From positions 114,501 to 178,500 of the forward strand of contig NW_026251712.1 of NCBI RefSeq assembly GCF_025024155.1: DNA of 64,000 nt. Reading direction: 5' to 3'. The notes below the pieces were generated by a model. The model saw nothing but the letters and a program-made list of their open reading frames with translations, made no database searches and had not been told where the DNA came from. Shown here one piece after another: positions 30,290-40,761 of this stretch. The first letter of the stretch is position 1, and every line of letters begins with the position of its first letter. Position numbers and translations under genes: made by a program. Source of the stretch: Gamsiella multidivaricata. Lineage: Eukaryota; Mortierellomycota; Mortierellomycetes; Mortierellales; Mortierellaceae.

Positions 30290-32719
30290 ATGTCCAACAG
30301 CACTAGCATTCCCATTGAGACCATCGGACGCGTTAATTCATCGCTTCCCAATGCTTCCCCGAAACAAGACGCGTGGAATATTACCACATCCCCTACTCGC
30401 GTGAGTTGTCGTACCCCACCGAGGCCTGGAACCCCTACTGGGTCTCCAGGGTCTTCAGGGTCCCCAGGGCCTCTTGGCTACAACCGACGATCCCCTTACC
30501 GTTCCCCGAGTCATAGGATTCGTACTCCTCCTCCTCTCCGATATCACCCACCAGTAGGAAACTTGTTCTTTGTGCAGGAAACCCCTTCCAAGAGTCGCGG
30601 CATTTCGACCCAGTCCCCCAGCCTCCACCAGGTGCCTCCGACGTTAACCTTTGTCGAGGATGATCCCTCGGACACCTTCACCTCCAGAAATAGTTTCAGG
30701 ACGCCAAAAAACTCTGCCAAGCCCAGGAACTGTCCCAAGCCCCCACAGAGGCGCAGAACTCCTACTCCTACTAGATCTCCGGGGTCTCCGGGGTCTCTTG
30801 GCTACAACCGACAATCCCCTTACCGTTCCCCGAGTCATAGGATTCGTACTCCTCCTCCTCCTCTCCGATATCACCCACCGGTAGGGAACTTGTTCTTTGT
30901 ACAGGAAACCCCTCCCAAGAGTTGTGGCATTCCGATCCAACCCCCCAAATTCCATAAGGTGCCCCCGACGTTGGCCTTTGTCGCGGACGATTCCTCAAAC
31001 CCCTTTGACTCCAGGAATGACTGTAGGGCACCAAAGGACTCTTCCAAACCTAAAAAGCCTGCTTCAGCATCGAAGCCAAGCGAGGATCTTGTCCTGAATA
31101 ACCCCACCTTCAAGCGTGATAGATCCTGCGTTACGTTCAATGAATACTGCATCCTTGCAATGATTTTCAAGAGTCTCTCCCTCGCTCCAGAACCTGTCCA
31201 GCAATGGATCTCAAGCCTTGGCAATGGCTCAAGATCTAAAGAACTGTCATTGTTGACCGGCGTCAGTGAGTCGACATGCAGGAAGGCGATTGATTTTTCG
31301 ATAACCGGCACCCTCAAAGGTGGCGAAGCCAAAAGATCTGGACCTCCCCAGCAAGCGCTGGAAATGGCCGTTTCTAATAGGATGATGGAAATTGTGGTCG
31401 AGACCAATAAGCTAGGACTACCCAACTCATCTAATCGCATTGCAAACCAGCTACGAGATGAGAAGGTACTCGATGTATCAGTCAGCACTATCCGACGCTA
31501 TCTCCATAAACTGGGACTTCACTGGGGCAAAGGGATCCGCCAAAACATTTTGCACGATGCGCCGCAGAATGTTAAGTTCCGACGTCAGTACCTCGCGCGC
31601 CGCCTACAAAACCTGGGAACTCTATCGGATGGAAGGCTGGTGCCCAAACGGCCCGAGGTATTTTTGGATGAGTCGTACTGTCACCTTGATCATGCAGCAG
31701 CGAAGCGGTGGGTTTCAACAGGAGGTGCAGTTTCCGAGCCCGGTCGGAAGCCATTGTTGGTTATTTTCGCCGCCTTTGTGGTGTACTACGATGCGGACAC
31801 GGACGAAGTTGTGGGCAAGTTCGTCAAGGACAGTGTGCATATCTGGCCCGCAAAATCAAAAAAAGGCCTATCCAATGGTCTGGAATCATTGCAAGACGCC
31901 GACTTATGGAAGGACGTCCCGGATGTAATTCGCTCATCTAATGTCATAGCAAAGGACGACGATTATCATGGAAACTTCAACTCGGAGACATTTAACGGCA
32001 TCTTCAGGAAACTTTGCGAGAATCTGCGAGACATGGGACTCGGCCCTTGCCACATTCACCTTGATGGCGCCTCCTATCACTTCAGTAAGGTCAACAGGAA
32101 GCCCACTACCAGAAGCACTAAGGAGGACATATTGAATTGGTACGCTGTCACCAATAACCTGGTTCCACATGGGAAGAACGGACGCCCACCAACGAACCAT
32201 GAAATGCTGGCGTATATCAAGAGTCTACCTGACCAGCCGTTTTCGATTTCAAAAATTGCGGAGGAAATTGGTGGCCATGAGATTTTCAAGACCCCTCCTT
32301 ACCATTGCGAGCTCCAGCCCATCGAGAAGATATGGGCCGTTGTGAAGAACAAGGTCGCTGCCTATACGACAGGGAAGATGACACCGTTGAGACTCAAGAG
32401 AACCCTAACTCACTACTTTTGCGAGCTAAAGGACAGTACATTCATCTCAGTGTGGGCCAAGAGCGTCAAGATCGGCCAAGCATACTATGATGCCCTGGAT
32501 AAACTGTCTCAAGGTGATATTTCGAGCGCTTCCGCTACCGCCACAGACCATGAGGAGGAGTCTCATTATCCGGATGAGGATGAACTCAGGTCTGTAAGTG
32601 AAGCGGACTGGGAGGAAGAGCTCCAAGAAGAATATGCTCGTTATGGCCGGCCATTAGTTATCATAGAGAAGCTGGATGACCATTTCGAATTCGAAGGGGA
32701 AGAGTACGAATATGAATAA
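30290..32719 (+). CDS. IS630/Tc1/mariner-type DDE transposase
   Basis: This is a predicted cut-and-paste transposase of 809 aa in one exon. Residues about 40-265 are Pro/Ser/Arg-rich and built of two ~110-residue direct repeats (each with LGYNR-SPYRSPSHRIRTPPP and HPPVGNLFFVQETP). A helical domain at about 281-345 (NEYCILAMIFKSL...TGVSESTCRKAIDFSITGTL) precedes a helix-turn-helix (SNRIANQLRDEKVLDVSVSTIRRYLHKLG). The catalytic core has D460 (FLDESYCHLDHA), D592 (HIHLDGASYH) and E679 (PPYHCELQPIEKIWAVVK). The D592-E679 gap is 86 residues, far longer than the 34-41 typical of Tc1/mariner, and similar to groups with an insertion there. The tail is acidic. All catalytic residues are present and no stop interrupts the frame. 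The ATG at 30290 is the first in frame. Confidence 0.92.
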   Translation: MSNSTSIPIETIGRVNSSLPNASPKQDAWNITTSPTRVSCRTPPRPGTPTGSPGSSGSPGPLGYNRRSPYRSPSHRIRTPPPLRYHPPVGNLFFVQETPSKSRGISTQSPSLHQVPPTLTFVEDDPSDTFTSRNSFRTPKNSAKPRNCPKPPQRRRTPTPTRSPGSPGSLGYNRQSPYRSPSHRIRTPPPPLRYHPPVGNLFFVQETPPKSCGIPIQPPKFHKVPPTLAFVADDSSNPFDSRNDCRAPKDSSKPKKPASASKPSEDLVLNNPTFKRDRSCVTFNEYCILAMIFKSLSLAPEPVQQWISSLGNGSRSKELSLLTGVSESTCRKAIDFSITGTLKGGEAKRSGPPQQALEMAVSNRMMEIVVETNKLGLPNSSNRIANQLRDEKVLDVSVSTIRRYLHKLGLHWGKGIRQNILHDAPQNVKFRRQYLARRLQNLGTLSDGRLVPKRPEVFLDESYCHLDHAAAKRWVSTGGAVSEPGRKPLLVIFAAFVVYYDADTDEVVGKFVKDSVHIWPAKSKKGLSNGLESLQDADLWKDVPDVIRSSNVIAKDDDYHGNFNSETFNGIFRKLCENLRDMGLGPCHIHLDGASYHFSKVNRKPTTRSTKEDILNWYAVTNNLVPHGKNGRPPTNHEMLAYIKSLPDQPFSISKIAEEIGGHEIFKTPPYHCELQPIEKIWAVVKNKVAAYTTGKMTPLRLKRTLTHYFCELKDSTFISVWAKSVKIGQAYYDALDKLSQGDISSASATATDHEEESHYPDEDELRSVSEADWEEELQEEYARYGRPLVIIEKLDDHFEFEGEEYEYE

Positions 32720-32842
32720 CCACAATTAAACGTGATTCTTTGTTTGAAATCAATGTATGGGGCCGAAAATTAATCGCATAGCCTCTTGTGAAATGCACGA
32801 TCTTCATTCCTTCAACTCCATCCCTTATACAATCAGCAAGCA

Positions 32843-33157
32843 ATGTCGACCCCTGCCGAGCGCACTTCTGGTTCCCTCATCTGCTCCGGACCCGCAAGCT
32901 CCTCATCCAGTTGTGAACTGTCACCTCCCGATTCTCGGATTCAAAGCGAAAATGCCTCTAAGGATATTCGTAGCCCCCTCACACGCGACGAGTACGTGGT
33001 CCTAGCCAACACCTTCAAAAAATTTTCCACGGCTCCGCCTGAGGTCCGAGACTGGATGACGAGAGATCGCTTGTCTGAGATTACTGGCGTGGATGTAGAG
33101 TTATGCGATATAGCCATAGAATTCTCGAGAACGGGCATCTTGAACATCCCTGAATAA
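32843..33157 (+). CDS. Stand-alone transposase N-terminal-domain protein
   Basis: This 104-aa ORF starts 123 bp after the transposase stop. After a Ser/Pro-rich leader, residues about 46-104 (LTRDEYVVLANTFKKFSTAPPEVRDW...LSEITGVDVELCDIAIEFSRTGIL) align with transposase residues about 281-345. Conserved positions include EY, LA, FK, AP, W, TGV, C, AI, FS and TG. There is no catalytic core. The nucleotide sequences are too different for a recent duplication. It lies inside the proposed inverted repeats, so it may be a second gene of the element, such as a co-factor or a competing inhibitor. It could also be a truncated relic of another copy, but the frame is intact with its own ATG and stop. 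Confidence 0.65.
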   Translation: MSTPAERTSGSLICSGPASSSSSCELSPPDSRIQSENASKDIRSPLTRDEYVVLANTFKKFSTAPPEVRDWMTRDRLSEITGVDVELCDIAIEFSRTGILNIPE

Positions 33158-33968
33158 ACTGAAAATGGCACGGCAAAGCATACCACAAGACTCGGAGCAT
33201 AGATGAGGAAGGACTATGAAGAGCAGACATTGTAATGTCTAGCAGGGCTACTACTTCAATGGAGCTCGTGGGTCACGTCTAGGCGGGACTTAAGAGGAAT
33301 AAATACGATTGCGACGAACCTGCTTTTTATTATACATTTCCTTAATGAGGACGGCAGCAAGAGACACGTCGTATGCTTGGCTTTATGATCCATGACTCGC
33401 GACTTGTGCCTCAGATCTCGACTTGATTTGATACGCCCTTAGTAGTCCTTTTCAATTCCATCCGTGTCGTTTGGATGGTGGGTGGTTGGGCCTCCTTTAA
33501 AAGCATGACCATGCACTTACAGATCTACTGCTCAAAGAAACCTTATTTCATTAAATTGATTCTCAAGTATTCAGAAATATATCTTGCGGTTCGCCAGTGA
33601 TTTGGACTCTATTTTGGGTCGTTTCTGTCCTGAGACCTCGCCCCAGACCCCGCAAGCGGACTCTCTCCGTGTGGCTGCGTTGAAATGCCCCAATCTATTT
33701 CTATCGGACTTCCCCATCCGCATACCTTTTTCTTCCATCAACGTTCTCATCATCTTTTCTTCATCCTTGCTTCCTTGCTTTCATCCGCATCCCCTTTCCC
33801 CTTCCTTCGGCCCTCATCTTATCTCATCCTCATCGTAAGTTGACTCGATAGAAACACCTCTCTCGCTGCAGCTCTTCTCTGTCTCTTTTTTGAAAAGTAA
33901 TAATGTTTCACTGACAAGACCTCCATTCCCGGCAACTGATAGACAAATATATTAAGACACAGAGCACA
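33158..33968. other. Intergenic region, transposon right end and promoter
   Basis: Contains the proposed right inverted repeat (33559-33591) and a CT-rich leader before the secreted-protein gene. An 84-codon frame at 33584-33838 starts without ATG and is probably 5' UTR. Confidence 0.4.
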
Positions 33969-34700
33969 ATGAGATTCTCTACTGCTGCTATCCTCGGCGC
34001 CTTCTCGGCGGCATTGTTTGCGCCCTCAGTTCTCGCCTGTGAGCGTGAGTGCCAGGTCAATGTCTCGCACGCCTTTGCGGACAAGTACCAGTTCGTTTCC
34101 AACCACTACTTCACCCTCCTCGACACCAAGATCGAGGAGTCGCTCTTCTATGGCATTCCAGTCGACATCCTTACGGCTACAGAGAGGGAGACTGCCATTA
34201 AGACCCTCAAGGACTCTGTTACCGCTGCTCAGACCGCTTGGGGCAACACCATCTTCCAGACGGTCTTTGACACTATCTTCAAGGATGAGCCCAAGTTCAA
34301 GGGCGACTGCAATCACCCTCATCGTGTCATCCAGCCCCCACGCGGTGTCAACTGGACCATGCCCGACTGTCACAACATGGATTATATCTGCGGAAACCCA
34401 CCATCGATCTGTCACTTCATGCCCATGATCAAGACCAGGATTGTCAAGAAGCTGACAGGCCAGCTTCAGGCCCGCGTCGATGGCGATGATTCGGATGTGT
34501 ATGTCAACTTTATCGCACCTGCTCTTCAGACCACCCTGACCGCTCAGCCAAAGCTGACCAGCTATGTTGCGACCCTGCATGGCAACCTGAACCAGATCTT
34601 GGAGGCCATCAAGAACAATCTGGACAGTTTTGCGGATGAGACTTTGTGGAAGGAGGAATGGGACTTGGAAATCAAGTATCTCTTGCTAACTTTCCCATAA
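33969..34700 (+). CDS. Small secreted protein, unknown family
   Basis: I do not recognise the family. It is a single-exon frame of 243 aa with a clear signal peptide (MRFSTAAILGAFSAALFAPSVLA, cleavage expected near residue 23, before CERECQ). The mature protein has about six Cys (two right after cleavage, then GDCNHP, PDCHN, YICGN, ICHF) that could pair as disulfides. The middle part has a Pro/His-rich stretch and the rest is predicted helical. Codon use is strongly biased, with a spurious antisense frame, which suggests high expression. It may be an apoplastic or cell-surface protein; an effector role cannot be claimed from sequence. Confidence 0.8.
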   Translation: MRFSTAAILGAFSAALFAPSVLACERECQVNVSHAFADKYQFVSNHYFTLLDTKIEESLFYGIPVDILTATERETAIKTLKDSVTAAQTAWGNTIFQTVFDTIFKDEPKFKGDCNHPHRVIQPPRGVNWTMPDCHNMDYICGNPPSICHFMPMIKTRIVKKLTGQLQARVDGDDSDVYVNFIAPALQTTLTAQPKLTSYVATLHGNLNQILEAIKNNLDSFADETLWKEEWDLEIKYLLLTFP

Positions 34701-35716
34701 GGCTTGCCAGGGGTTGTTTATCTGCACCCAAGGGTGAGATGAGGCAGCAGGACCTATCTTATCACATTCCTTGGCACCTCATTTTCAGTTACAGCCATTC
34801 AGGCCCACTAGCTTATTAAAAAATAAATAAAAATAGTTGTAATCACATGACTTGGTCCAATCGAGAGATTGATTGACGAATAAGGCGAACGAAAACTGAG
34901 GGTTGATTGAAGCGAACGCACCAAGCTACCCTTTGTCCCAAAATGTTTCACAGTACACATACCATATTTGCGCCTGAAGGTGAATGAGGTTGGGAGGAAG
35001 TTACGCAAGATGTTTTCACAGAGACATACGCTCCTGAAGGTGGAGATGGAGGGAGGGGGAGGAGGAAGGAGGGAGCGTCAGGATGGAGCATCGGTTCCGG
35101 GACATGAACTGGGCGCTTTCTCTCTATTAAAGCTATTAAAAGCATTGACAGTAAGCGGCAGCTGCGATGAGTTATCAGAGCTTCCCTCCATAAGCCAGAG
35201 TTCTTCAGGCGGATACTCCTATTGAGGTGAAATACTTTTTGACATGATCTTCGTTTCTTTGCGAGGCGATACTAGTCCCTACAGCGGTATCTTTGAAGGG
35301 ACAAGGCTGCAGCCTTCTCACATGCCGTCTTCTCTTTCGGTATATAGCCTCGGTATCTTTGTTTTCCACAAATGCGGTCATTTGGACCAAAAATATCCAC
35401 AGTACGCGAAGAAAAATAAAAAAGGACAGAAAAAAAGGATGGCAGAAAAAGGATGAGAGAAAAAGGATGCGTTGAAAGTCGAAGCGAAAAGCCAGGAAGT
35501 ATCCACATACGCGGGTGGTCGTCGCACAAGGCGTGCATGAAGAAAAATCGTTTGATCTATGAGTTATGATAAAGAGTCGCGTCCATCCACTACCTTCCCT
35601 CCCCATCCCCCATACACTTCACAGCTAACGTCCTCACAGATCAACCATACCTCAGTTTCACAACTTCAAAAGCGTTCTTACCTCTCACTTCCACGCTATA
35701 GCGCTTACACCCTGCA
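34701..35716. other. Intergenic region
   Basis: About 1 kb with no supported gene. It holds purine-rich runs (35040-35090) and an A/G-rich stretch near 35405-35480. Confidence 0.4.
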
Positions 35717-38025
35717 ATGAAAGACATGAAGAAGGCCATAAGATCCTTCTTGGGGATCAAGCACAACGACCTCGACAGGATCGCGGTCTCCGCAGATGTC
35801 TATGTTGATTCCGATACAGAGAGCGGTCCTGATGCTTTTCAAGACTGGGAGCAGGAGAAGCATGACCCTCGCCATCGAGAAAACGCCCTGATCCAACAGC
35901 ACACCTGTGAGTCCGAAAACATGGAGTCTGATCTCTGCAGCGTTATTGAGAGCGGCAGCACTAGCGCAGACCATAGATCAGTAAGTTCGCAGCGCATTTA
36001 GGATCTATAATTGCAAGAATAGCGGCAAACGGCTAACCATTGGAAATGGTCCTGCATCCTATGTCGTCATAGATACGGAACACCATGATCTTGAGCCCCC
36101 GACCGCAGTTAGATCTACAGGCTGACAAAGGCGGAGTGAGTCGTGCGAGCACGACTAGCTCGTCCACAAAATCACTTGGTTCCTTGAGATCACAAAGGCA
36201 GCAACCTCCAACACCTCAAGAAAGAGAACATAACAAAGGCGTTAATCCCAATATTCGGCTTTGTGGACGACCACATACTGGTACCCACGGCGGTAATAGA
36301 CTGGGCACCAGAGACGACAAAGGGGGAAGCAATACCGACCCTTCCAAGAGCCCCAAAAACAGAGCAAGCGGAAGATATATACGAAAAGGCACTGGGAGTC
36401 TCTGCTCGATGTCGAATGCTTTGGCGGGACCTACGTCCACCACTGCCGTTCAGATGTCTTACAAGGGCCGTACGTCATTTGTCGCGCCTGTTGACGGGTC
36501 CCAACAGCTACCGACGTCTACTTTCAAAACCGACGCTGCGGGTCCGTCGTCGCGCCATCCTCTACGATTCGAATCAGCCGCTGAGGAACAAGATCGTATC
36601 GAAAAGAATGCAGACTCAAGTTTGTCAAGGAAAAAGAATCGTGCGCCTTCGTTCATTCAGCCGGATATAGTAGCTTCATCTTCAGTACAAAGTTCTCGTC
36701 TTTCCCCCGTTGGCGATCGCGCCAACGAAATGCGCCATCGACCCAGGACTCCGTTTCCTCCTCTTCTTTTCAATAGCAATTCTTTGGCGTCATCTTCGGC
36801 CGGTTCCGGTGGCGACGATTTTGGCGCCGGGAATGACGCCGGGGCTGAAACGGAGCGGGCAGAGAGAATAACCCGCAAGTGGAGCAATCTTGGATATATG
36901 CACCATTCTCGAAGCCAAAATGGGCCGAATCATCGTCCGCTGGACCAAGAACACGAGCGCTGGTCGCTTGGTGCTAAAGACCGGCTCGGAGAACAAGTAC
37001 CTGGGACCAGTGGCGACCAACGTCGAAATCCCGCACAAGAACGCCTTCAAAATGCATCGAGCATAGCAGGCCATGGTGTCTTCAAGTTGAGATCTCTACA
37101 GAACTCTATATTGTTCACCAACAAAGATGGTCGCCTGCGCCTTCAGAGCCAAGATAAATGGGTTCAGTCTTCAAACCCTGTTACTGATGGATCCGACCTT
37201 GACAAAGATGTCGCGAGAAAAGAAAACGAGCTTTATCAGAACGACATGCAGCTGTACGTGGATATTCAATCAGAGTGCGTCGTGGGCTTTCTGGATCGCG
37301 TGGAAAGAGAGCATGTACTCGAGCAGCAGGCGCACAAATACGCGAAGATCATGCGAACAACTCGCAAGATGGCGATCCAGACAGCCGCCATGAGGGAGGA
37401 GTTCATGGTGATCTTCGAGCAGATCGAGGCCTTGAACAGTAACAACAAAGGCAGTAGGGTTAAAATTACAGACAGAAGCGTAGGAGCTGCATCAGTGCCG
37501 ACTCGGACACCTGCGCCAAAGCAAAGCCAACAAAGACAATCCCTGCCCACTAGGATTCCTCTACCTACCACCAAGTCGACAATCACCGATGCGAAGCGGA
37601 TGTCCAATAACACCTCCCACAGCAAGACAGCGCGTCGTATCAGCTCGAATACGCCTCGGTCTGGAGGATATTCATCGTATGCGAACCAGAGGGAAGGATC
37701 TGTGGGTTATCAAGGTCTGGCTTTAGCACCCACGGTTGTGGTACGCCCCGACAGCAGAGGGATGGGTGTGGTTGCATTAAATGTCGATACCGGCGCCTTG
37801 GCACAAACGGTTCGCGAAGGAAAGAGACCTATTCGCGACAATGAGAACCAGGGCAACAGTGCGAACAGCGGCAAAGGATGGGATGTCACTCAGTACAGCG
37901 GCATGTTTAATGGACTGCTGGATGAGGACGAGGCCAAAAGACTGGAAACTACAGGATCGACAAAGAACCAGACATTGGCCAAGAACTCGTGCGCTGGCTC
38001 ATCGAAAGATAGTGCCGGTAAATGA
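35717..38025 (+). CDS. Ser-rich coiled-coil protein, unknown
   Basis: I do not recognise the family. Exons 35717-35980 and 36073-38025 join between codons (738 aa). Most of the protein is Ser/Thr/Arg/Asn-rich and probably disordered. One ordered segment, about residues 460-540 (ENELYQNDMQLYVDIQSECVVGFLDRVEREHVLEQQAHKYAKIMRTTRKMAIQTAAMREEF), is strongly helical and looks like the conserved core. The stop at 38023 may be avoided by a further splice: GCCG|GTAAAT at 38017 to TTTTTAG at 38182 would join in frame to the next ORF and make one ~1190-aa gene. The function is unknown. Confidence 0.65.
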
Positions 38026-38182
38026 TGCTACCTGATCCTTTGTCGTCTGTCATCAGGTCTTTCGTGTTTTATTGCATTGCCGTATCAATAAAAAAGAAGC
38101 ATCGCCTTTATTCTCTTCTTTTCTTTGATCTGTTATCTCTTTTTTTTTTTTTTTTTTTTGCAATGGGCGTCTTTTTTTTTAG

Positions 38183-39549
38183 GTTTGTCCCAACTCCCTT
38201 CCACATGGTCTACTCCCTATACAGACAGCGAGATACCCCCACAGCCTCAGTTCTGCGCCAGTTGTAACGACACCCCATATATGAGTCACAATCATAGCCG
38301 GGCCTCTTCAACTCGCGGTCCTATCAAAAAGCAACCCAGATCCGTCAAGCGTTGGTTGCATCGCGCACGACTCAGGATCACGAAAGTGAAGCGGCTTTTC
38401 ACTCCAGCAAAGAACCGAGACCCGAGTGGGGAATCAGAATCTATCGCTCCTGACAGCTCATTGGACGTCCAGGTGAGCTTTCAGGGTTTAGGAGAATATC
38501 AACAAGGATCGTCGTCGTTTCGGCAGTCTCGCAAGGTTATGGAGGAGCACACAGTTTCTCGACAGCAGCAACCGTTAAGCAGCTACCAGCCCCTTCGACG
38601 CACAAGGAGTGTAGATATGCCTCTGATTCAGCCTGTCGGGATGGGCTCTCTATTCATGGTCATGGATAGGATGTCGTGGCCGCCACAGGGACCGCTTCAC
38701 CAATCTAGCGCGTCGTTTACAGACTCCAAAGAGGCAAGAACATTGGAAGCAGCCACAGCAGCATCGCACGTACTAGAAGGTCATACTGATGGCCTGCATT
38801 GGCCGCAAACCGACTTGTTATCCGAGGGTACCGAAATCGGCTCAAACGCCGATGCCGCGTTAGGAGATATGTCTCCTGGAATAAGCAAGCCTTCAGCTTC
38901 GTCTGCTACATGTTCACCCTTGACCATCCTCCTTGCTTCATCTGCTATCGCCACTCCAACTTGCGGTAGCATCTCTTCAGTACTCCATAATACATCCACA
39001 GACACGAATGCCCAAGACGTTGTAACACCGAGATCCTCTCCGTACATGATCAATGGCCTGACGTCCGAGGAACTAATCAACAGCATCCGCTTCGAGTCCG
39101 ACCGCGAGGGTTCGCCAGGGTATTACGGTCCCCGAGAATACGAGCGTGATCAAAAAAAGAAGCATCTTGCGCAGTTGGCAGAGAGGCAGCAGCAAAAATC
39201 AGGAGGATCAGGGTCATTTACTACATTACCGTCGTCGTTTCGTCGTTCCTTGTCTTCACTGGCCCTTTTCAGTGGGGGATATGGCAGCGGGACGACTACG
39301 AACGAGGTTGGACAGCCTGGCGCTGAAGATAAGAGCTTGTGGATCAATAGTAGCGGCGGTGCAATATTGGAGACGGTCTTCGGATTAGCCTCGACGGTGT
39401 GGAGGCGAGCGACGGTGTGGACGCGAGTGACGGTGACGTTGGCAAGTACGGTGCAAGCTGCTGCTGTTAGGGAAGAAAACATGGTTCTGAGCATGAGTTC
39501 AGTGGAGAGTGGACGTTGCGATAGTACGCAGGGTGGACAGGAGCTATGA
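38183..39549 (+). CDS. Ser-rich basic protein or 3' exon of previous gene
   Basis: I do not recognise the family. The frame is open from before 38183 to the stop at 39547. If it is a separate gene, the first ATG is 38281 (MSHNHSRASS..., about 422 aa). If joined to the upstream gene, the exon starts at 38183, after a long T tract and AG, and includes PPQPQFCASCND. Basic helix residues follow (PRSVKRWLHRARLRITKVKRLF). Then come Ser/Thr-rich disordered sequence, a DQKKKHLAQLAERQQQK coil, and a C-terminal amphipathic stretch (LETVFGLASTVWRRATVWTRVTVTLA). Coding-like sequence upstream of ATG 38281 favours the joined model. Confidence 0.6.
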
Positions 39550-40761
39550 AAAATAGTGCAGGTGTTCATATTGCAGGAGGCCATTTGGCGTGGAGTATAG
39601 TATACATGAACGCTGGGGACATTGTACCGTCCTGAGGACTCAATTTCTGCATTTTCTGGTTGAGAGTACCTCGGTCGAGAACTCGACTCAGGCGTTTCTT
39701 GACTAACGGTATTATAACGTATCCTCGAATCTTGAAGTGATGTAAAAGTCTTAAAAGTGTTCAAAGAAAGTTGCACTGGTACAGATATAGTATCTCTGTT
39801 GAGTCGAGATTATCGTCGCTTTTAATTTCGTCTATGGGTTTGTCCCCGCCGAGGCTTTCATATGCGACGGCGACTTCGGTAGACCATCTGACGGCCTTTG
39901 TGCCATTTTGCTATTTTTATTTATTGAACGGGTGTTATTCTCGAGCAGCTAGTCAATAGATCAAGGATTGAGCTGGGTAACGGACGTGATTATTGAGAAA
40001 GCCGCTACCTTTGGTTAGAACCTTGCAGCTGTAGCTGTTTTCTTATCCGGTGGCTGCAAGTAGATACTTGGGCAGTCCTTTACCATTCAGATTGGCCATG
40101 TTGCTTGGTACCATGACATCGCGATAACAGAAGGCCATGTTATTAAGTACACTTTTATCTGTTTTCCACCTTATGCGTTCTGTTACTGAGCGGCGTGTTG
40201 ATGTATAAGCCCATGTATCCCGAGAGCGGATAGTTGGAAAGTTAAAAGACCACGCAGTAGAGGAAATAATGAACCATTGCTTCTTGCCAAGGACAATGGG
40301 AAGTGTTGGCGGAGCGGCTACTGCTGAAAGGAGAGAGAAGGGTGCCATACCTTTCTTATGGTGATTCTATTGGTTTCGCTACCATCAATGATGGTGATAT
40401 ACAGCGGCCTCTTTGAGCATAGATGCCCGAAGGCAGCACATAGTTCGCTCCAATGCCTAGTGATTGAATAAATTGTTCTGCGCGGAGGGAGGACAAAGAA
40501 AGTAAAGCGCTGAACAATGCTGTGCATTGCAAGAGTCCGATTGTGTAAACTTATGCATCGTTTTCTTCTCTCATTCTTTAGGGCAGCATGCCAGACGATA
40601 AAGGCGTTCCTTTGTCGCTCGTAGACAATAAGGCGGAAGATTTTCACGATGGCAAAGGCTTTATCTTGATCGCTTTGCCAAGCTGTCGAGCAAAGTAAGA
40701 CTAGCAAGAGAGGTAAGCTGCTGTCAACCTTACTTGCCCGCTGCTTTCAAGAGCTCTCTCA
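39550..40761. other. Intergenic region with two weak minus-strand frames
   Basis: Minus-strand frames at 40043-40348 (101 aa, ATG start) and 40318-40707 (129 aa) overlap slightly. They match no family, and no splice of reasonable intron length joins them, so I do not call a gene. They could be a decayed one. Confidence 0.35.

Larger units (their letters stand above)
30034..33591 (+). mobile_element. Candidate two-ORF DDE transposon
   Basis: The putative element spans a transposase gene and a second ORF on the same strand. Its proposed ends are an imperfect inverted repeat: 30034-30066 and the complement of 33559-33591 match at 24 of 33 ungapped positions, both beginning AACCGC. The left side carries extra diverged copies of the subterminal motif. 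No TA duplication is obvious at both borders, so the exact ends are provisional. The diverged repeats suggest an old or immobile copy, although both ORFs are intact. Confidence 0.5.

Noticed and set aside
40043..40707. Two overlapping minus-strand frames that might form a gene
   Set aside because: Joining them needs an intron under 35 bp and the phase-0 join meets a stop; no family match.
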